This document shows, piece after piece, positions 42,175-53,687 of a stretch of DNA of 64,000 nt (the first letter of the stretch is position 1; each line of letters starts with the position of its first letter). Source of the DNA: Cryptomeria japonica. Taxonomy: Eukaryota > Streptophyta > Pinopsida > Cupressales > Cupressaceae. Under the pieces are notes generated by a model, which saw nothing but the letters and a program-made list of their open reading frames with translations, was not told the origin of the DNA and searched no databases. Position numbers and translations under genes: made by a program. The stretch lies in the NCBI RefSeq assembly GCF_030272615.1, contig NC_081405.1, positions 612,279,920 to 612,343,919 on the forward strand. The letters are read 5' to 3'.

Positions 42175-42312
42175 AAAATCCTAACCTCAAAGGTTAAAAA
42201 TGCTCAAAAAGTGAGCAAGCCTAACCTATTGCTTTGAAAAGTCAAAATTCTAACCTTAATAGGTTAAAAATGCTCAAAAAGTGTGCAATCCTAACCTATT
42301 ATGCTCACTTGC
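42175..42312. repeat. 69-bp tandem duplication
   Basis: AAAATYCTAACCT...AGGTTAAAAATGCTCAAAAA...CCTAACCTATT occurs twice, 69 bp apart, directly upstream of the PPR pseudogene. Confidence 0.8.
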
Positions 42313-42369
42313 TCACAAATCTTAACTTTCTAACCTCCCTTGCTTAAAATAAAACTTGAGTTGAGAAAT

Positions 42370-44260
42370 CCATAACTATTTTTGCAAGTTATGTACAAAA
42401 TGGAGATGTTGAAAAGGCTATAGAATTCTTCAAGCAAATGAGATGCACAAGTATAAAAACTCAATTCTATGAATTTTTCTCCTACCCTCTTTGCTCGCGC
42501 ACTTATTGGAACTACACAAGTCAAGTAGACAACAGTGCAAATTTGTGGTGATAGCCAAGGCACATCAGTTGTTTGATAGGGTTTTCAGATGGAATGCAAT
42601 ATGGTTTAAATGGCTTTAGAACTTGATAGCATATGCAAAATGTGGAATCATAGACATGGAAACTGCTTGACAAAATGCCTTAAAGAAGTGTGTTGATGCA
42701 AGGTGAGATCTTTAGTGCAGTATATGGTTGTCCATCGAAGCATAATTGAAAGGGTCTGCAACAACCGAAACAAGGATATAATCTCGTGGCATACAATGAT
42801 CGTTGGGTATGCAGACAAGAATGTGTGCAAATTGTAAGCCAAATTGTCTCAATGACAAATTTGAGAGCACACATGATAGAAGAAGTCCATTTTGATATCA
42901 CAGTTTGAAATGCTCTATCGAACATGCATCCATATTATTGAAGCATTGAAGCATCTACAATGTACGGTACATTTGTGGGAGGAACAAAGATGATTTATAA
43001 TGAAAGGTTTGACCAAACACTTCAACGAGATGTCGTCCCAAGGAAAGAGATGAAATGATTACCAGGAATGCCTCAAAGAGATGTCGACTCAAGGAAAGCC
43101 AAAACTATAATGTTTTGGTAGAAATGCATGTAACATGTGGATTGGCACATTCGGCAACCATGCGTTAACTATTTGACATAATGCTCACGTAGAATGTGGA
43201 AGCATTGATAATGCGTGTTAACCGTTTGATAGGATGCTTCAGAAATGTAGTCTCATGGAATGCGATGATTCTAAGATATGCACATTCACAACTTTGAAGC
43301 AAATGTGATTGGCTAGTGTATAGCCGAATTCCACAATTTTTCCTAGCATCCTTCCCAATTGTGCCAAAACGCGAGCTTTGGGATAGCATATAGACGTTCA
43401 TTGCAGCATAATGGTGGTAGATTTCAGTCAAATATTATGGTTGGAAGTGCTACAGTGGACATGTATGTTGAATCTAGAAACATAGAGAAAGCGCAGGAAT
43501 TGTTTGACAAAATGTCTCAAGAGAATGTCATCTCATGCAATGTAATGATTGCAGTCTCTATGCAAAATAGATTTGTTGAAAAAGGCTTTGGAAAACTTTG
43601 AAGAAAATGCAGCCTGTAGGCATAAAGCCGATTCCACCAACTTTGCCACGTTTTTTTTCCCTACATACACAATAAAGGAAGCTTTGGAATAGACTATGGA
43701 CATCCATCAAAGCAGGCTGGCAAAGACATTTTTGTCAAATATTATAGTAAAGAAGCCTCGCGTAGTCATGCATGCAAAATGTGTGTAAGCATAGTCATAG
43801 CACACAAATCGTTTGACAGAGTGCATCAGAGAGACGTCACCTCGTGAATGAAACAAAAGAATTTCAAAATGTGCACAAAATGGATTTTGCATGGAAGCTT
43901 TCAAAATCTTTGATTCAATGAAGCACTCTGGAATATATTTTAACATCGTAAGCTTTGTTTGGTGTCCATGGCTGGCCTTTATGCTCGTGATGGTTATCTT
44001 GTGGATGCTCTAAACCTTATTACCAAGATGTTAATTAAAGCTATGGTGTTCATTTGGATATGTTTTCTTGATACCCGCACAATATATATGAAGGTGGCAG
44101 TCCATATGATATTAAATGAACAAGTTTTGACAGATACTACAATTCAAAACACCCTTGTAGACATGCACAGCAAAACCAAAATAGAAAGAATAGGTGAAAG
44201 GTTAGATAGAATGGGTTGTGAGTATGGTACTTGATGAAATGTGTGGTGACAAGTCATAGC
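42370..44260 (+). pseudogene. PPR-repeat protein pseudogene
   Basis: Pentatricopeptide repeat proteins bind organellar RNA. Plus-strand frames show scattered PPR units: SYVQNGDVEKAIEFFKQMR (about 42375), NVVSWNAMILRYAHSQ (about 43240), then GSATVDMYVESRNIEKAQEL and FDKMSQENVISCNVMIA at 43440-43560. A late unit near 43960 reads AGLYARDGYLVDALNLITKM, resembling the end of plant PLS-type PPR proteins. Frameshifts and stops separate almost every unit and no DYW tail is seen. It is the only sequence in the window derived from an ordinary plant gene. Confidence 0.8.
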
Positions 44261-47029
44261 CATTATGTGTGAGCGGCGCAATAGAATGATTCAAAAAGGT
44301 ATGACCTCGTGATATGCTCTTATTGCAATGCATATATCATATCAGGAAGGGTGAATGACTACTCTTATGTCAATGATCAAAATGGCGGTATAGTTTGCAA
44401 GTGTGAATTAAGAAAGCACAGACATACAATGCTCAATGTGGAGAACATTTTCAAAGGCATTAGAGATGAAGCAAGTGAAGATTGAAAACTATTTCAACAA
44501 GATCAACTCTTTTTCCAAATTGCAAGTTTCAAATTACCTTTTTGTAAAAGTAACTTATGTCACTCATTGTAACTAAAATTACAATTGGACCCAATTTTTG
44601 TAAAAGTGAGGTAAATCCCAACTTGTTTGTAAAAGGGAGTTACTATAAGTAATAACTTAGGTAGTTTTCCTAAGTAATTATCTTAGGTAGTTATCCTAAG
44701 TGATTATCCTAGGCGGTTATTCTAAGTAATTATAAGGTAGTTATTCGGAAAGTCTTATAAATACAAGGCCATTTATAATGTAAAGGGGGAACTCTTACAG
44801 AGGGGAAACTCTACAGAATTTTGCAGAGAAACTTTAAAGAAATTTTGGTTTTCACATTTGGTACTCAAAACTTTTGGACTTGTATATTTTCAAAAGAATA
44901 AAAAAGAATGCATTTGATTCGTATGTATTGGATGTGTTTACGTGTTATGATTATCTCTTTATCATATGTTAAATTGATAATCCTTTTGTGTATTGGTGGA
45001 ATCCATTGATTCTCTATTCCAAAATTTATGTAATTGATGAATCGCATCATTTCTTGGTATCTGGAATTGTACGTGTCAATACAACTTATTTCTTCGTATG
45101 TTGAGGTTTGTTGTCTTTCTTTCATTATCCTTGCATATCTAAAACTTGTTTTGTGCTTAAACCCCCTTTGTATCTATCATCATTTGTGAAATCCTATTTG
45201 GTGTTTGTATGTCTACCATTGGGGTTTCTATTATTCACCTTTCTTTAGTTTCGTCTCCTTTTTGTACTTTCAGGTTAAAAGTACACAAAAATCCCAAAAT
45301 ACCCCCATCATATGAGGGAGATTCCCCTCTTAAATGCAGAGGAAGATTGTGGCCTCACCACAATCTCTCCAACTGTTGGAACGGTTGTCACTGCTCTTTG
45401 GGCAAATAGGGTCAAATTTGGAGAATCAATCACAATGACAAATATGTTTACCAACATGATGCAAAGGGGTTGAAGGAGAGGTCAAAATGTAACCTCAAAC
45501 CTAAAATGGGAAGAAAATGTAAAGATATAGATATAAAATAGAAAAGGTGAAGAAAAAGGACCGAAACAAGAGCAAGAAACCCTAATCGGGACGCAATTAG
45601 GAAAAATGTCACTATAAAAGTGACAAGGGAAAGATATAAACTAAGAGGAATAAATTTAAGGGTAAAATGTAACCCTAAACGTAAAATGGGGAGAAAATGG
45701 AAAGATCTGGACCAAAAAATGGAAAAGTGGAAACAGGGCAAGATCGCATGAATAATTAATAGCATACGCGCGATTAGGTAAAAAATGGAGAACGCAAGTC
45801 ATACAAATTTTTAGTGTCTATAGAGATATTTTACCATATGTTGGCATCTTATAAACCTATGTAATTCATTATTATATGGAAAATTCTTATGACAAGTTAT
45901 GACATATTCCTATGATGGGTTGGACTAGTGTTAGAAGGCATCTTGCATGAAGAGTATGGGAACCCAAGTTTGGTTATGATGAGTTGTAAGAATATTTTAA
46001 TTTTAGTCAATTATGATGAGTGTTCTCTTACAACTGTAAGTGTTTTCATATATGACAAATTCTATGATAGTCATAAGGTGTGTAAGAGCATCTATCATAT
46101 CTATTTTTAGCAAAAATCAAGTGCCCAATTTTGGAGGCATGTAAGAGGGGTTAGAGAATCTTGGACAAGTATTTGTTGCATGCTTAGAGGTGGTTGAAAA
46201 TTGTGCCACATGGATTTGGATGCCCACCTCTTTTGGATTTTTCTAGAAGTTACTTCAAACTTGTATTCCTCTTTGTATATGATATGTCTTCTACATGGGT
46301 TTAAGAGAGGAGTGGGAAAAAAAAAATTATTTTATAAGTTGTCAAATTTCCTCTTGAAGAGAAAGATGTAGACTCCATGTAAAGGCTTAGAGCTTTTAAG
46401 TTTATTGTAACAAATTTTTGTATATTAATACATTGGTTTGATGCTTTGGATTGTGGGGTTTTTTACTTGAAAGGTATTTCCCCCGCATGTATCAATGTTT
46501 CTTCTCTTCTATCTATCTTTGCTTTATTCTTCTTCTCTCACGTTCTTTCAGTGTTGATTTACACGTTGTTATGTTGCCAAAATTTTATTAGATTTACTAA
46601 CAACATTATATTTCCTCTAAGGGTTAATGGATGGAAAATTAACTATGCCTATTTTCACTTTAATGGCTTACTAGTATGCGCTTGTATCAGATATTGAAAT
46701 TTGATTAAAAGAAAAACATAGGAAACTAAAGGTGCATACTAGTTCTTAGAGGTCTCTGGGGTTCATCTTTCTCTTTCAACTTGCACATTCAATTTTTTTT
46801 TATTATGGTTGATTGTAGTAATATAATCATGGATTCTTTCAAGCTTAAGAGGATCTTCATCATTTTCACTTTCTTTTGCTAGTTTTTGGCATTCCTTTTT
46901 ATGTCCAACCACCACTTAACATGAATGACATCATCTTTGTGGAGAATTATTACCCCATGATCAACTTATCTTTAAAATATTCATAATGAGTGTAACATGG
47001 AAAATAATAGAGAGGAAGGTTGCATCACA
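44261..47029. other. Non-coding repeats and probable LTR remnants
   Basis: No coding sequence recognised. 44500-45220 has an LTR-like look (tandem repeat, TATAAATA at 44756-44763, AATAAA-type run near 44897) but no defined ends. 45470-45770 holds a diverged duplication (CAAAATGTAACCTCAAACC and AAAATGTAACCCTAAACG, about 180 bp apart) related to 41380-41420. 46130-46450 also has a tail-like ATTAATACATTGG end and may be another LTR scrap. Confidence 0.4.
44654..44743 (+). repeat. Short tandem repeat upstream of a TATA box
   Basis: Imperfect units of TTAGGTAGTTATCCTAAGTA with ATTATC spacers, about four copies. It ends 12 bp before TATAAATA at 44756. Confidence 0.7.
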
Positions 47030-47375
47030 TTAGTAGTTCACAAGATAGCTCCCTTTGCCTTGAATACTTCATTATTCCTAACTCTCCACAAAAAACACAA
47101 AGTTTCAATAGACAAAACAAGCCAAATTTGTCTCAAATCCTTATTAAATTCTCTAATACACCTATAAAAACATTCTTTACATAAGAAATCTTGTTTATGA
47201 ACCCACCTAAATATATCACTTAAAAACAAAATCTATAGATTTTTTTCATATGGTAAGTTCAAAATATAAATGCAAGGTAGATCCATCACTGTTGCAAAAG
47301 GGACATAAATATATAGTAAAACTATCATTGGTCAATAAAAATACTCAATGATATTTTTAACAATGTAATCATCTT
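47030..47375 (-). pseudogene. Older LINE fragment, left part (zf-RVT region)
   Basis: The minus strand reads CPFCNSDGSTLHLYFEL, the Cys/His box that follows RT in plant L1-type LINEs, and later ETLCFLWRVRNNEVF. Its right continuation is at 49012-49350 beyond the inserted plus-strand LINE. Many stops. Confidence 0.65.
47368..47375. repeat. Target-site duplication ATCATCTT, left copy (LINE)
   Basis: Repeated at 49004-49011 directly after the A-rich tail of the plus-strand LINE. Confidence 0.7.
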
Positions 47376-47439
47376 TCGGCATGTTAATGGGCCTTCCCGG
47401 GTGGATATGATTTCTTCATTGGGAAATGAGGATACCAGG

Positions 47440-47925
47440 GCTACTACGGTTTGGAAAAAGCTAGAAGTCAATTGGATAAAAGTGAATTTTGATGGTGTTT
47501 CTAAGGGAAACCCGAGGTCGTCAGGGATGGCCTTTGTTGCTCGAGATTGGAAAGGGAATATTTTGGCTATTGGTGCTAGACGATTGGATAATGGGATAAA
47601 TAATGAGGTTGAGATGCAAGCGTCTTTTTGGAGAGTGAGGATGGCACAATGTCTTTCAATCTCTCATCTGCATTTAGAAGGTGACTCTTAGATTGTGGTG
47701 AATGCCCTTTCGAAAGGGAAGGAGAATGCATGGAAGATTAAAATATTTATCCAAATTATTAGAAAGGATTTAGGTTTTTTTGAATCCTTTAAAATATCTC
47801 ATGTTTTGAGGGAGGGTAATGATGTGGCTGATGTACTATCAAAAAAGGCCGCAACATTAATCAAAGTTGGTGGGGATGGAGTGTGGGAAGACTTTTGTGG
47901 TGTTGAGTTGGTGGAGGGGTGTTGA
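47440..47925 (+). pseudogene. LINE RNase H domain
   Basis: RNase H of the RVT_3 type. It has WIKVNFDGVSKGNPRSSGMA (first catalytic Asp present), NEVEMQASFWRV (Glu present), HLHLEGDS followed by one stop then IVVNAL (Asp present), and LREGNDVADVLSKKAA (Asp present). Apart from the TAG at 47689-47691 it is open to 47925. A stand-alone RNase H gene is possible, but the LINE tail and target duplication favour a LINE. Confidence 0.8.
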
Positions 47926-48960
47926 GTAAGTTGCAACTTGTGCAATCTTCAATGACCATTAATGATGACTTTGACAAGGGGTGATTTGGAGGTTGTTTAA
48001 ATGCAAAGGTGGGCGGCGAGTTTTCACATTCTCTAGATACTGGTGTGTTGAAGAAGTTGAAGGAATTGAGGCAGGAGGGGGCCTGGGAGTCTTATATCTA
48101 AGGGTGATGGAAGCAATTTTTTTGCTTCATTCACTCAAATAGTAACTTGCCTTTTTCAAAAATATATCAGACAAGCAACTTGGGGAGAATTTCAAATTCG
48201 CCGACCCCTCTTTCCTGCAGATAACAGAGCTCTTGCTCAGAGAGGATTACCTACAATCATAATTTTTCTAGAGGACAAACATGAATATTATCTCTATGAT
48301 GGTGGCTTGGGGTTTGGTTTTCAGGTCGAGAGAGGAAGTGGTGTGGGTGGCAAAGGCTTGTGTTTTATACCATTCCTTGTGTAGGTTGACATCTCTCATG
48401 ACAAGGGAATTGGTGGGGAAGGGTTTGCGTTGGTCATTTGGTGAAGGTATTGTACTAGAAGGAGGGCAAGCAGATGCAACTTTACGCTTGTTTATTTTAT
48501 GGGATGATGGGGTGGATAGTGAGGCACATACAAAGGCAGCAAGCTTGGGGTGGGAGGCGCTCAAAGATTTCATTCAGGAGCATGAAGTGGAGCTGTGAAT
48601 TGATAGTGAGGCCAAGAAAAGGAACGCAGAGCAGAAATAAGAGTTCAACCATGATGATTTCTAGGTGAATGGACCAGGCAAGAAGAAAAAAGTTTAGTTT
48701 GTGTCACCGTCTTTTGTTATGGGTTGCTAGGTAGTAGTTTTTGGTCATGTTTAGTATTTGGGTGCCTTGCAATGGTGGTCTCAAACTACATGTTTTTTGA
48801 TGGGTTGGTGTGTAGGTAGTTGTATGTATTTTCGAGGGTGGTGGTATAGAGATTTGATGGTTGTAGTTTACTGCTAGTTGTTGGTTTTTTCTCTATGCTA
48901 TGGGACTTGAATAGGGGTTAATCCCTGATTTTGATTTTACAAAATGTATACTTTTTATAT
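47926..48960 (+). other. LINE 3' region
   Basis: Contains a 105-codon open frame at 48281-48598 (GWEALKDFIQEHEVEL at its end) which I do not recognise. It may be an old coding tail of this LINE family or chance. The rest is GT-rich untranslated sequence. Confidence 0.4.
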
Positions 48961-49003
48961 TTTATATTAATAATATAAATCAACATTATCGATTAAAAAA
49001 AAT

Positions 49004-49011
49004 ATCATCTT
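49004..49011. repeat. Target-site duplication ATCATCTT, right copy (LINE)
   Basis: Matches 47368-47375 and follows the GATTAAAAAAAAT tail. Confidence 0.7.
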
Positions 49012-49350
49012 GAATAAGAATTATAGGACTACCCAAGAGGCTAATTATGATTAAACACAAACTTCCCATCCTTACTAGACATTTTAAACTCCTAGCTATT
49101 GTTTAAAAAATTAATCACCTCTTCATTATTAGATAATATAAAGTAAATATGCCTTTAACTAATTTGGAAAGAGAAGAACCATTCCTCCAATCAATATTAT
49201 TTAATATCTTGGTGTTAAATAATTAATTACTAGAAAAAAATATGTTATTCACAGCTTTAGATACCAAAGAAAAATGATTTTTGTTTTATATTTTGGGATG
49301 GAAGCTTTCGTCCTACCTCTTCCATGAAATTCAGAAGCCATTCTAAGAAA
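49012..49350 (-). pseudogene. Older LINE fragment, right part
   Basis: Minus-strand frame leading through DDYIVKNIIEYFY into the CPFC box when the inserted LINE and one ATCATCTT copy are removed. No RT core was found to the right. Confidence 0.5.
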
Positions 49351-49439
49351 AAATGTCGATGTATTTTTATTTCCTTGTATTTGGTCTATTATTTTATTGC
49401 ATTATATGTATCTATGTAAGATAAATATCATTAATTAAT

Positions 49440-49640
49440 TGCATTAATCAATCTTGTTCCCTCGATTTGCGTACTTGATTAATGCTTATCTACCCTAGGT
49501 TGAGCCATACACCTATCATGCAAGTTCGTCTAGTTAGCTCCACCTATTATGTATATACAACTTTAGTTAGTTCCATATGTCATAAATGTATACATTTAGT
49601 TAGTTTCCACCTTTCATGCATTGGCTTTCTCTATACTAGC
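49440..49640. repeat. Diverged direct repeat, left copy
   Basis: GTACTTGATTAATGCTTATC...TTAGTTAGTTTCCACCTTTC...CATGCATTG resembles 51430-51615 (GCACTTGATTGACCCTTATC...TTTAGTTTATTTCCAATTTTC...CATGCATTG). Roughly 70% alike by eye. Nature unknown. Confidence 0.55.
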
Positions 49641-49690
49641 AAGAGCCTTTATGTAAACTTAGACATTAATTGTGTGTTTGAAAATATAGT

Positions 49691-51127
49691 TGTATGCGGG
49701 GAAATATGGTGACAAAAATGGATAACTCAAATCCAGAATACCCACACACCAATGAGACTCTTGGTGCAAGTATATGAATTGATTCAATCAATTCAACTTC
49801 CCAAGGGGTGTCCCATTGTTCTCTATCTCACAGGATCCCTAAAGTCAATGTTTTGCTCTCAGATCACTGAGCAAAGTGACTTTGGAATGACAACTCCAAG
49901 AACGAGTGATGTTTGATTTATATGCATGAATGCATTCTAAGATGTATGATATTAAAACTATGATGATTAAGCTAACATAAAGATGATGATATGATAAAAT
50001 ATTAGCAAATTATCCTAGCAAATGATATACTATCCTAGCATGAATATTCTATGATATGTTTAAATGCTTCTAAATGCTATTATGATGATTTAGCAAAGAG
50101 AGACTAAATGTTTAGTAATTTAGGCTATAATGTAGATGCATGAAAACTTGGAGATTATGAAAACGAGGAATGAGAGCTCTATTTATAAGGAAAATATGGC
50201 AATGGATGGTCAAGATTGGATAATCTTAACAAGGGCCATGATTGAAAGTTAATCAATTCATGTTTACGATTCTCACCAATGAAATGGTAACAATTGTCAA
50301 CAAGAAGTTTCTTGAGAAGAGATGTAAGAAGCATTAAATGCTTGAGAAGACATGAAGGTTACCCTAGGAGGTAAGGTTAAGGTTAGGTTAGGGTTATCCA
50401 TTGGATAAAGCTTTTATCCAAGGGGTAAACTCTTGTGCAAGGGTTAAAGGGATAACCAAGGTTAAAGCCATGAATGCTTGATGAGACCCTTGGGTTGGAT
50501 GAGGATTAAGTTAGAGGAAAGTCTCTAACTATGCAAGAAGGTTGAGTTAACCATTGATGGTTAGGAAGACTTTGAGGGTTAACTTGTTGAGGACATAAAG
50601 CCTATAATGCATTTCAAAGAATTTGGAGGCTTTGAGAAGTGACTTCTCTTTGCTTAGGAATGTGACAATAATTAGGAGATGAATTAGGCTAAATTGGAAA
50701 GGATTAGAAGAATCTAGAAGGGGTTTAGGAGGCAAGTGGGAGATGTAGGAAAATGCAAGTGGATGGAGGAGGATTTAAATAATTAAAATAAAATTACTTT
50801 ATTTCAACTAAAATAGATGCAACTTGCATAAATACAAGTGAGAGATTTAATAAAAAAAATTAGATTTATTTATTTGCAAGGATCAATTTAATTAAATGTG
50901 AATTTAATTAAAAGGGGAGAAAGGGGAATTGATTAAATGAAGTGATCTATTTAATTAAAGGCTAGAAAAGGTTTAGGTGAACTTAATTAAATAAATTGAA
51001 TAATTCATTTAATCAAATAGATGAATGTGAAGAAATTAATTAAATAGAATTTAATTAATAGGAGGAATAGGGTTAAAATAAATATTAAATATTCATTTAG
51101 AAAACTAGTCATATTTATACGTCTACA
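49691..51127 (-). mobile_element. Solo LTR of a B-related gypsy family
   Basis: Begins TGTATGCGGGG and ends ACGTCTACA like the B LTRs and is alignable to them along its whole 1,437 bp (shared CACTGAGCAAAGTG, GAGAGCTCTATTTATA, GGATAAAGCTTTTA). It is well diverged. ATAGT lies at 49686-49690 and again at 51128-51132, so a full element inserted here and was reduced to one LTR by recombination. Confidence 0.9.
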
Positions 51128-51132
51128 ATAGT

Positions 51133-52192
51133 TTTTATCGAAATAATATCACATGGAAGGTTTTTGGTTTTGAGAGGATTATTGTTCCAATCTTCTTTTA
51201 TATCATATTGACGAAATATTAGGGGGCTTCACATTATATAATTCATTTTGATGATTCTTAACTTTTTTAGAGTTCACCAACACTTCTATAGTAGCTAAGA
51301 AACTATTTTTTTTTTTTAATGTTTAATTTTCGATACCCAGAGTTTGTCAAGTCTCTAGTTGCATATATTTTTGGTGTATGTTGTGAACAACTTAATTTTT
51401 GGAGCACCTTGGAGTTATTTGTGTTAATTATTCAAGTGCCCTTGATGTACGCACTTGATTGACCCTTATCTAATTTAGGTCGAGTTATACTCATATTGCA
51501 TTATTTCATTTAGTTAGTTGCACCCACCATGCATTTTTAGTTTTAGCTAGCACCAACTATCATGCATGCCTACCTTTAGTTTATTTCCAATTTTCATGCA
51601 TTGTCTCGATATATATGATTGAGGTTAACTCAAAAACATGAAAAGATGGGTCATTTAATTGAAATAAACCTTGATTACATAACAAAAACATGAAGCAAAA
51701 AGAGGATAAAATCCCCAATAGGGTACAACATATTACAACTTCATTCCCTTGTTTCTAGAGCCTTCTACCTCTTTGTAGCTTGTAAAATGCTACCCCGCTT
51801 TTCACAACTTACCACATTCTCACCATTCTTCCCTTAGTTTGAGAATACCAAAAATATTCCCTAAATGGTTTTTGGTGCCTCCAAGTAAATTTTAAAAATT
51901 GCAACTCCCCTCCTAGAAATAATGCAACTTTCAAGTGTCATAGCTTTTTATTTGGACCTAATTGAGTCTAGTTTTTAAAATAAAGTCTTGAAGTGCTCTA
52001 TGTGCTACAAATATTGTAAAGGGAATTTTGCTGATTTTTGAGGCCTCAAAACCCAGTCTTAAAGAATTTAATAAGACTTTCAAAAAGTTAAACTTTTAAT
52101 ATCTTCCCATATTAGCTTGATCTTGGCTCAAAACTCATCCACAATGTGTATGTTTTAATTTCAATTCTCAATTCATGTATTCTTATACTTAG
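51133..52192. other. Non-coding stretch between solo LTR and element E
   Basis: No ORF or known motif. It holds the right direct-repeat copy and a T11 run near 51308. The rest is AT-rich sequence of unknown origin. Confidence 0.4.
51430..51620. repeat. Diverged direct repeat, right copy
   Basis: Partner of 49440-49640. The two copies flank the solo LTR but lie outside its ATAGT duplication, so they predate that insertion. Confidence 0.55.
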
Positions 52193-53513
52193 TGTAAGAT
52201 GTTGAAAATCGGGGCTTCAACACCTTAAGGGATAGAGCCACTAATTTTTCTTGGGACCACCTTACATTAAGGGAAGGGAATTGAATTTGATTGTTCCAAC
52301 CCTAGAAGGACTGAATATAGATCAAATCAATTTCTCCCTTGTTTTAGTTGAAAATTGAATTTGAATTAGGGTTGAATTACAATGCTAGATCTAGGACAAA
52401 TAATGACAAATTGACATAAAATAACAGTGATAGAATGTTTCAATTATCATGTAAAGCTATAAACCTAGCTCCAAGGATGGAAAATAGATCAGAACCTACG
52501 ACAGAAAGTTCAAGCATAATTATCAGACCAAGTGGAGTAAGTCACCCTAGTCCTCTATATATCAAGGGTAGACAAACTTGGTGCTTTTCGGATTAGGATG
52601 ACACATAGAATCCACTATTAGAAGGTCATCAAAAATTCTCAAGACTGAGGGGAGCCAGTCGTCCTGGTCCTCCACTTTTTGCACCTTCAAAATCTGAGTC
52701 TATTTGTCTTCATATACTTTGTTGGATTCCTTGCTCGCAGCTCATGAGATAATTCCTTGCACATAGAAAGAAGGGAATAGGTTTGGTTGATGGGGGTTTG
52801 CCTTAGGTCAAACCTCGGTTTAGGAATTAGCCTTGAAATTGAAATGATAATTGAAATGTAATTTAAGTAGAATTGAAATAGAATGTTTTCCTTTTGAGGG
52901 AAAAACTAGATTTGATATGAAAATGCTTGAACTTGATACCTTGATGAAGTTTGCTTTAATCCTCATGCAAAGGTTTAGGATGCAATTTTGAATGTCTTCA
53001 TAGAAGGTTCATCATGGATGCTTGAACTTGACTTGACCTTCTCTTTTAATACTTGATGTATACTTGAATGCTTGCTCACATAAACTTGATTTGATTTTGT
53101 GATTAAGAACTCGCTTATGATATCCTTAGTTTCCAATTACCTAATAAGGGGGGTAGGCTTCTTTTTATACCCAACTATGCATTAAACATTTAAATTTTCA
53201 GAGCATACTGACATGGATCCAAATTTCCTACCCACGTGAAGTGACCATTGTGAGTAACTATTTTGGGTCTTGATTGGGAGGACCAAGGCATTTAGGGCGC
53301 CTTGGTCCTAAGCTAGGACTAGGTTGCTCAAGGGGTCTTGGTCCTAACATTTAGGACTCAAAGTTGGATAGAGGTTGGATCGGGAGTTGAAAATGAAAAT
53401 TTCAAGAGGGTGTGAGCAGCATCAAAGCAGACATTGAGCATTGGAGGTCGAAATTCTAAGGTGAGGGCTAGGTGAGGATGAAATTGTAAAGGGATACAAT
53501 TTATGATACTACA
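52193..53513 (-). repeat. Element E 3' LTR
   Basis: In element orientation it starts TGTAGTATCATAA, matching TGTAGCGTCATAA of element C, and ends CATCTTACA. Shared internal blocks include GGGGTTTGCCTTAGGTCAAA against GGGGTTTGCCTTCAGGTCAAA in C. About 1.32 kb; the left edge is less certain. It contains a perfect 10-bp hairpin (53280-53308) at the position of C's GGGACCATGG dyad. Confidence 0.75.
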
Positions 53514-53687
53514 TTTAGCCTTCACTTTAGCAGTAGTATGAACCTATGTGCATACTCACAGTAATGTACCAAGTTGCATTGAAAAACTTTCACCAAGATA
53601 CCAAAGAGACAGGACACACCAAGCTTCCAAGGACTTGGGATCTAATCAATCTAATATTGAGATAAAAGGAACAACACATGAAGAGGA
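53514..53687 (-). other. Element E polypurine tract and 3'UTR end
   Basis: CTAAAGTGAAGGCTAAA on the minus strand abuts the LTR. The adjoining 3'UTR matches C (GCTTGGTGTGTC, GGTGAAAGTTTTTCAATG). It is cut by element F at 53688 and resumes at 61287. Confidence 0.75.
53683..53687. repeat. Target-site duplication GAGGA, left copy (element F)
   Basis: GAGGA directly before TGTTGGC at 53688, repeated at 61287-61291. Confidence 0.88.

Larger units (their letters stand above)
47376..49003 (+). mobile_element. 5'-truncated LINE with RNase H domain and A tail
   Basis: 1.63 kb: RNase H domain, about 1 kb of 3' sequence ending in GGGGTTAATCCCTG...ATTAATAATATAAA and a short A run. That tail style is typical of plant L1 LINEs. 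Flanked by an 8-bp duplication and inserted in the older minus-strand LINE. Confidence 0.75.

Noticed and set aside
44500-45330. Complete solo LTR
   Set aside because: TATA box and repeats are suggestive, but I could not find matching TG/CA ends with a target duplication.
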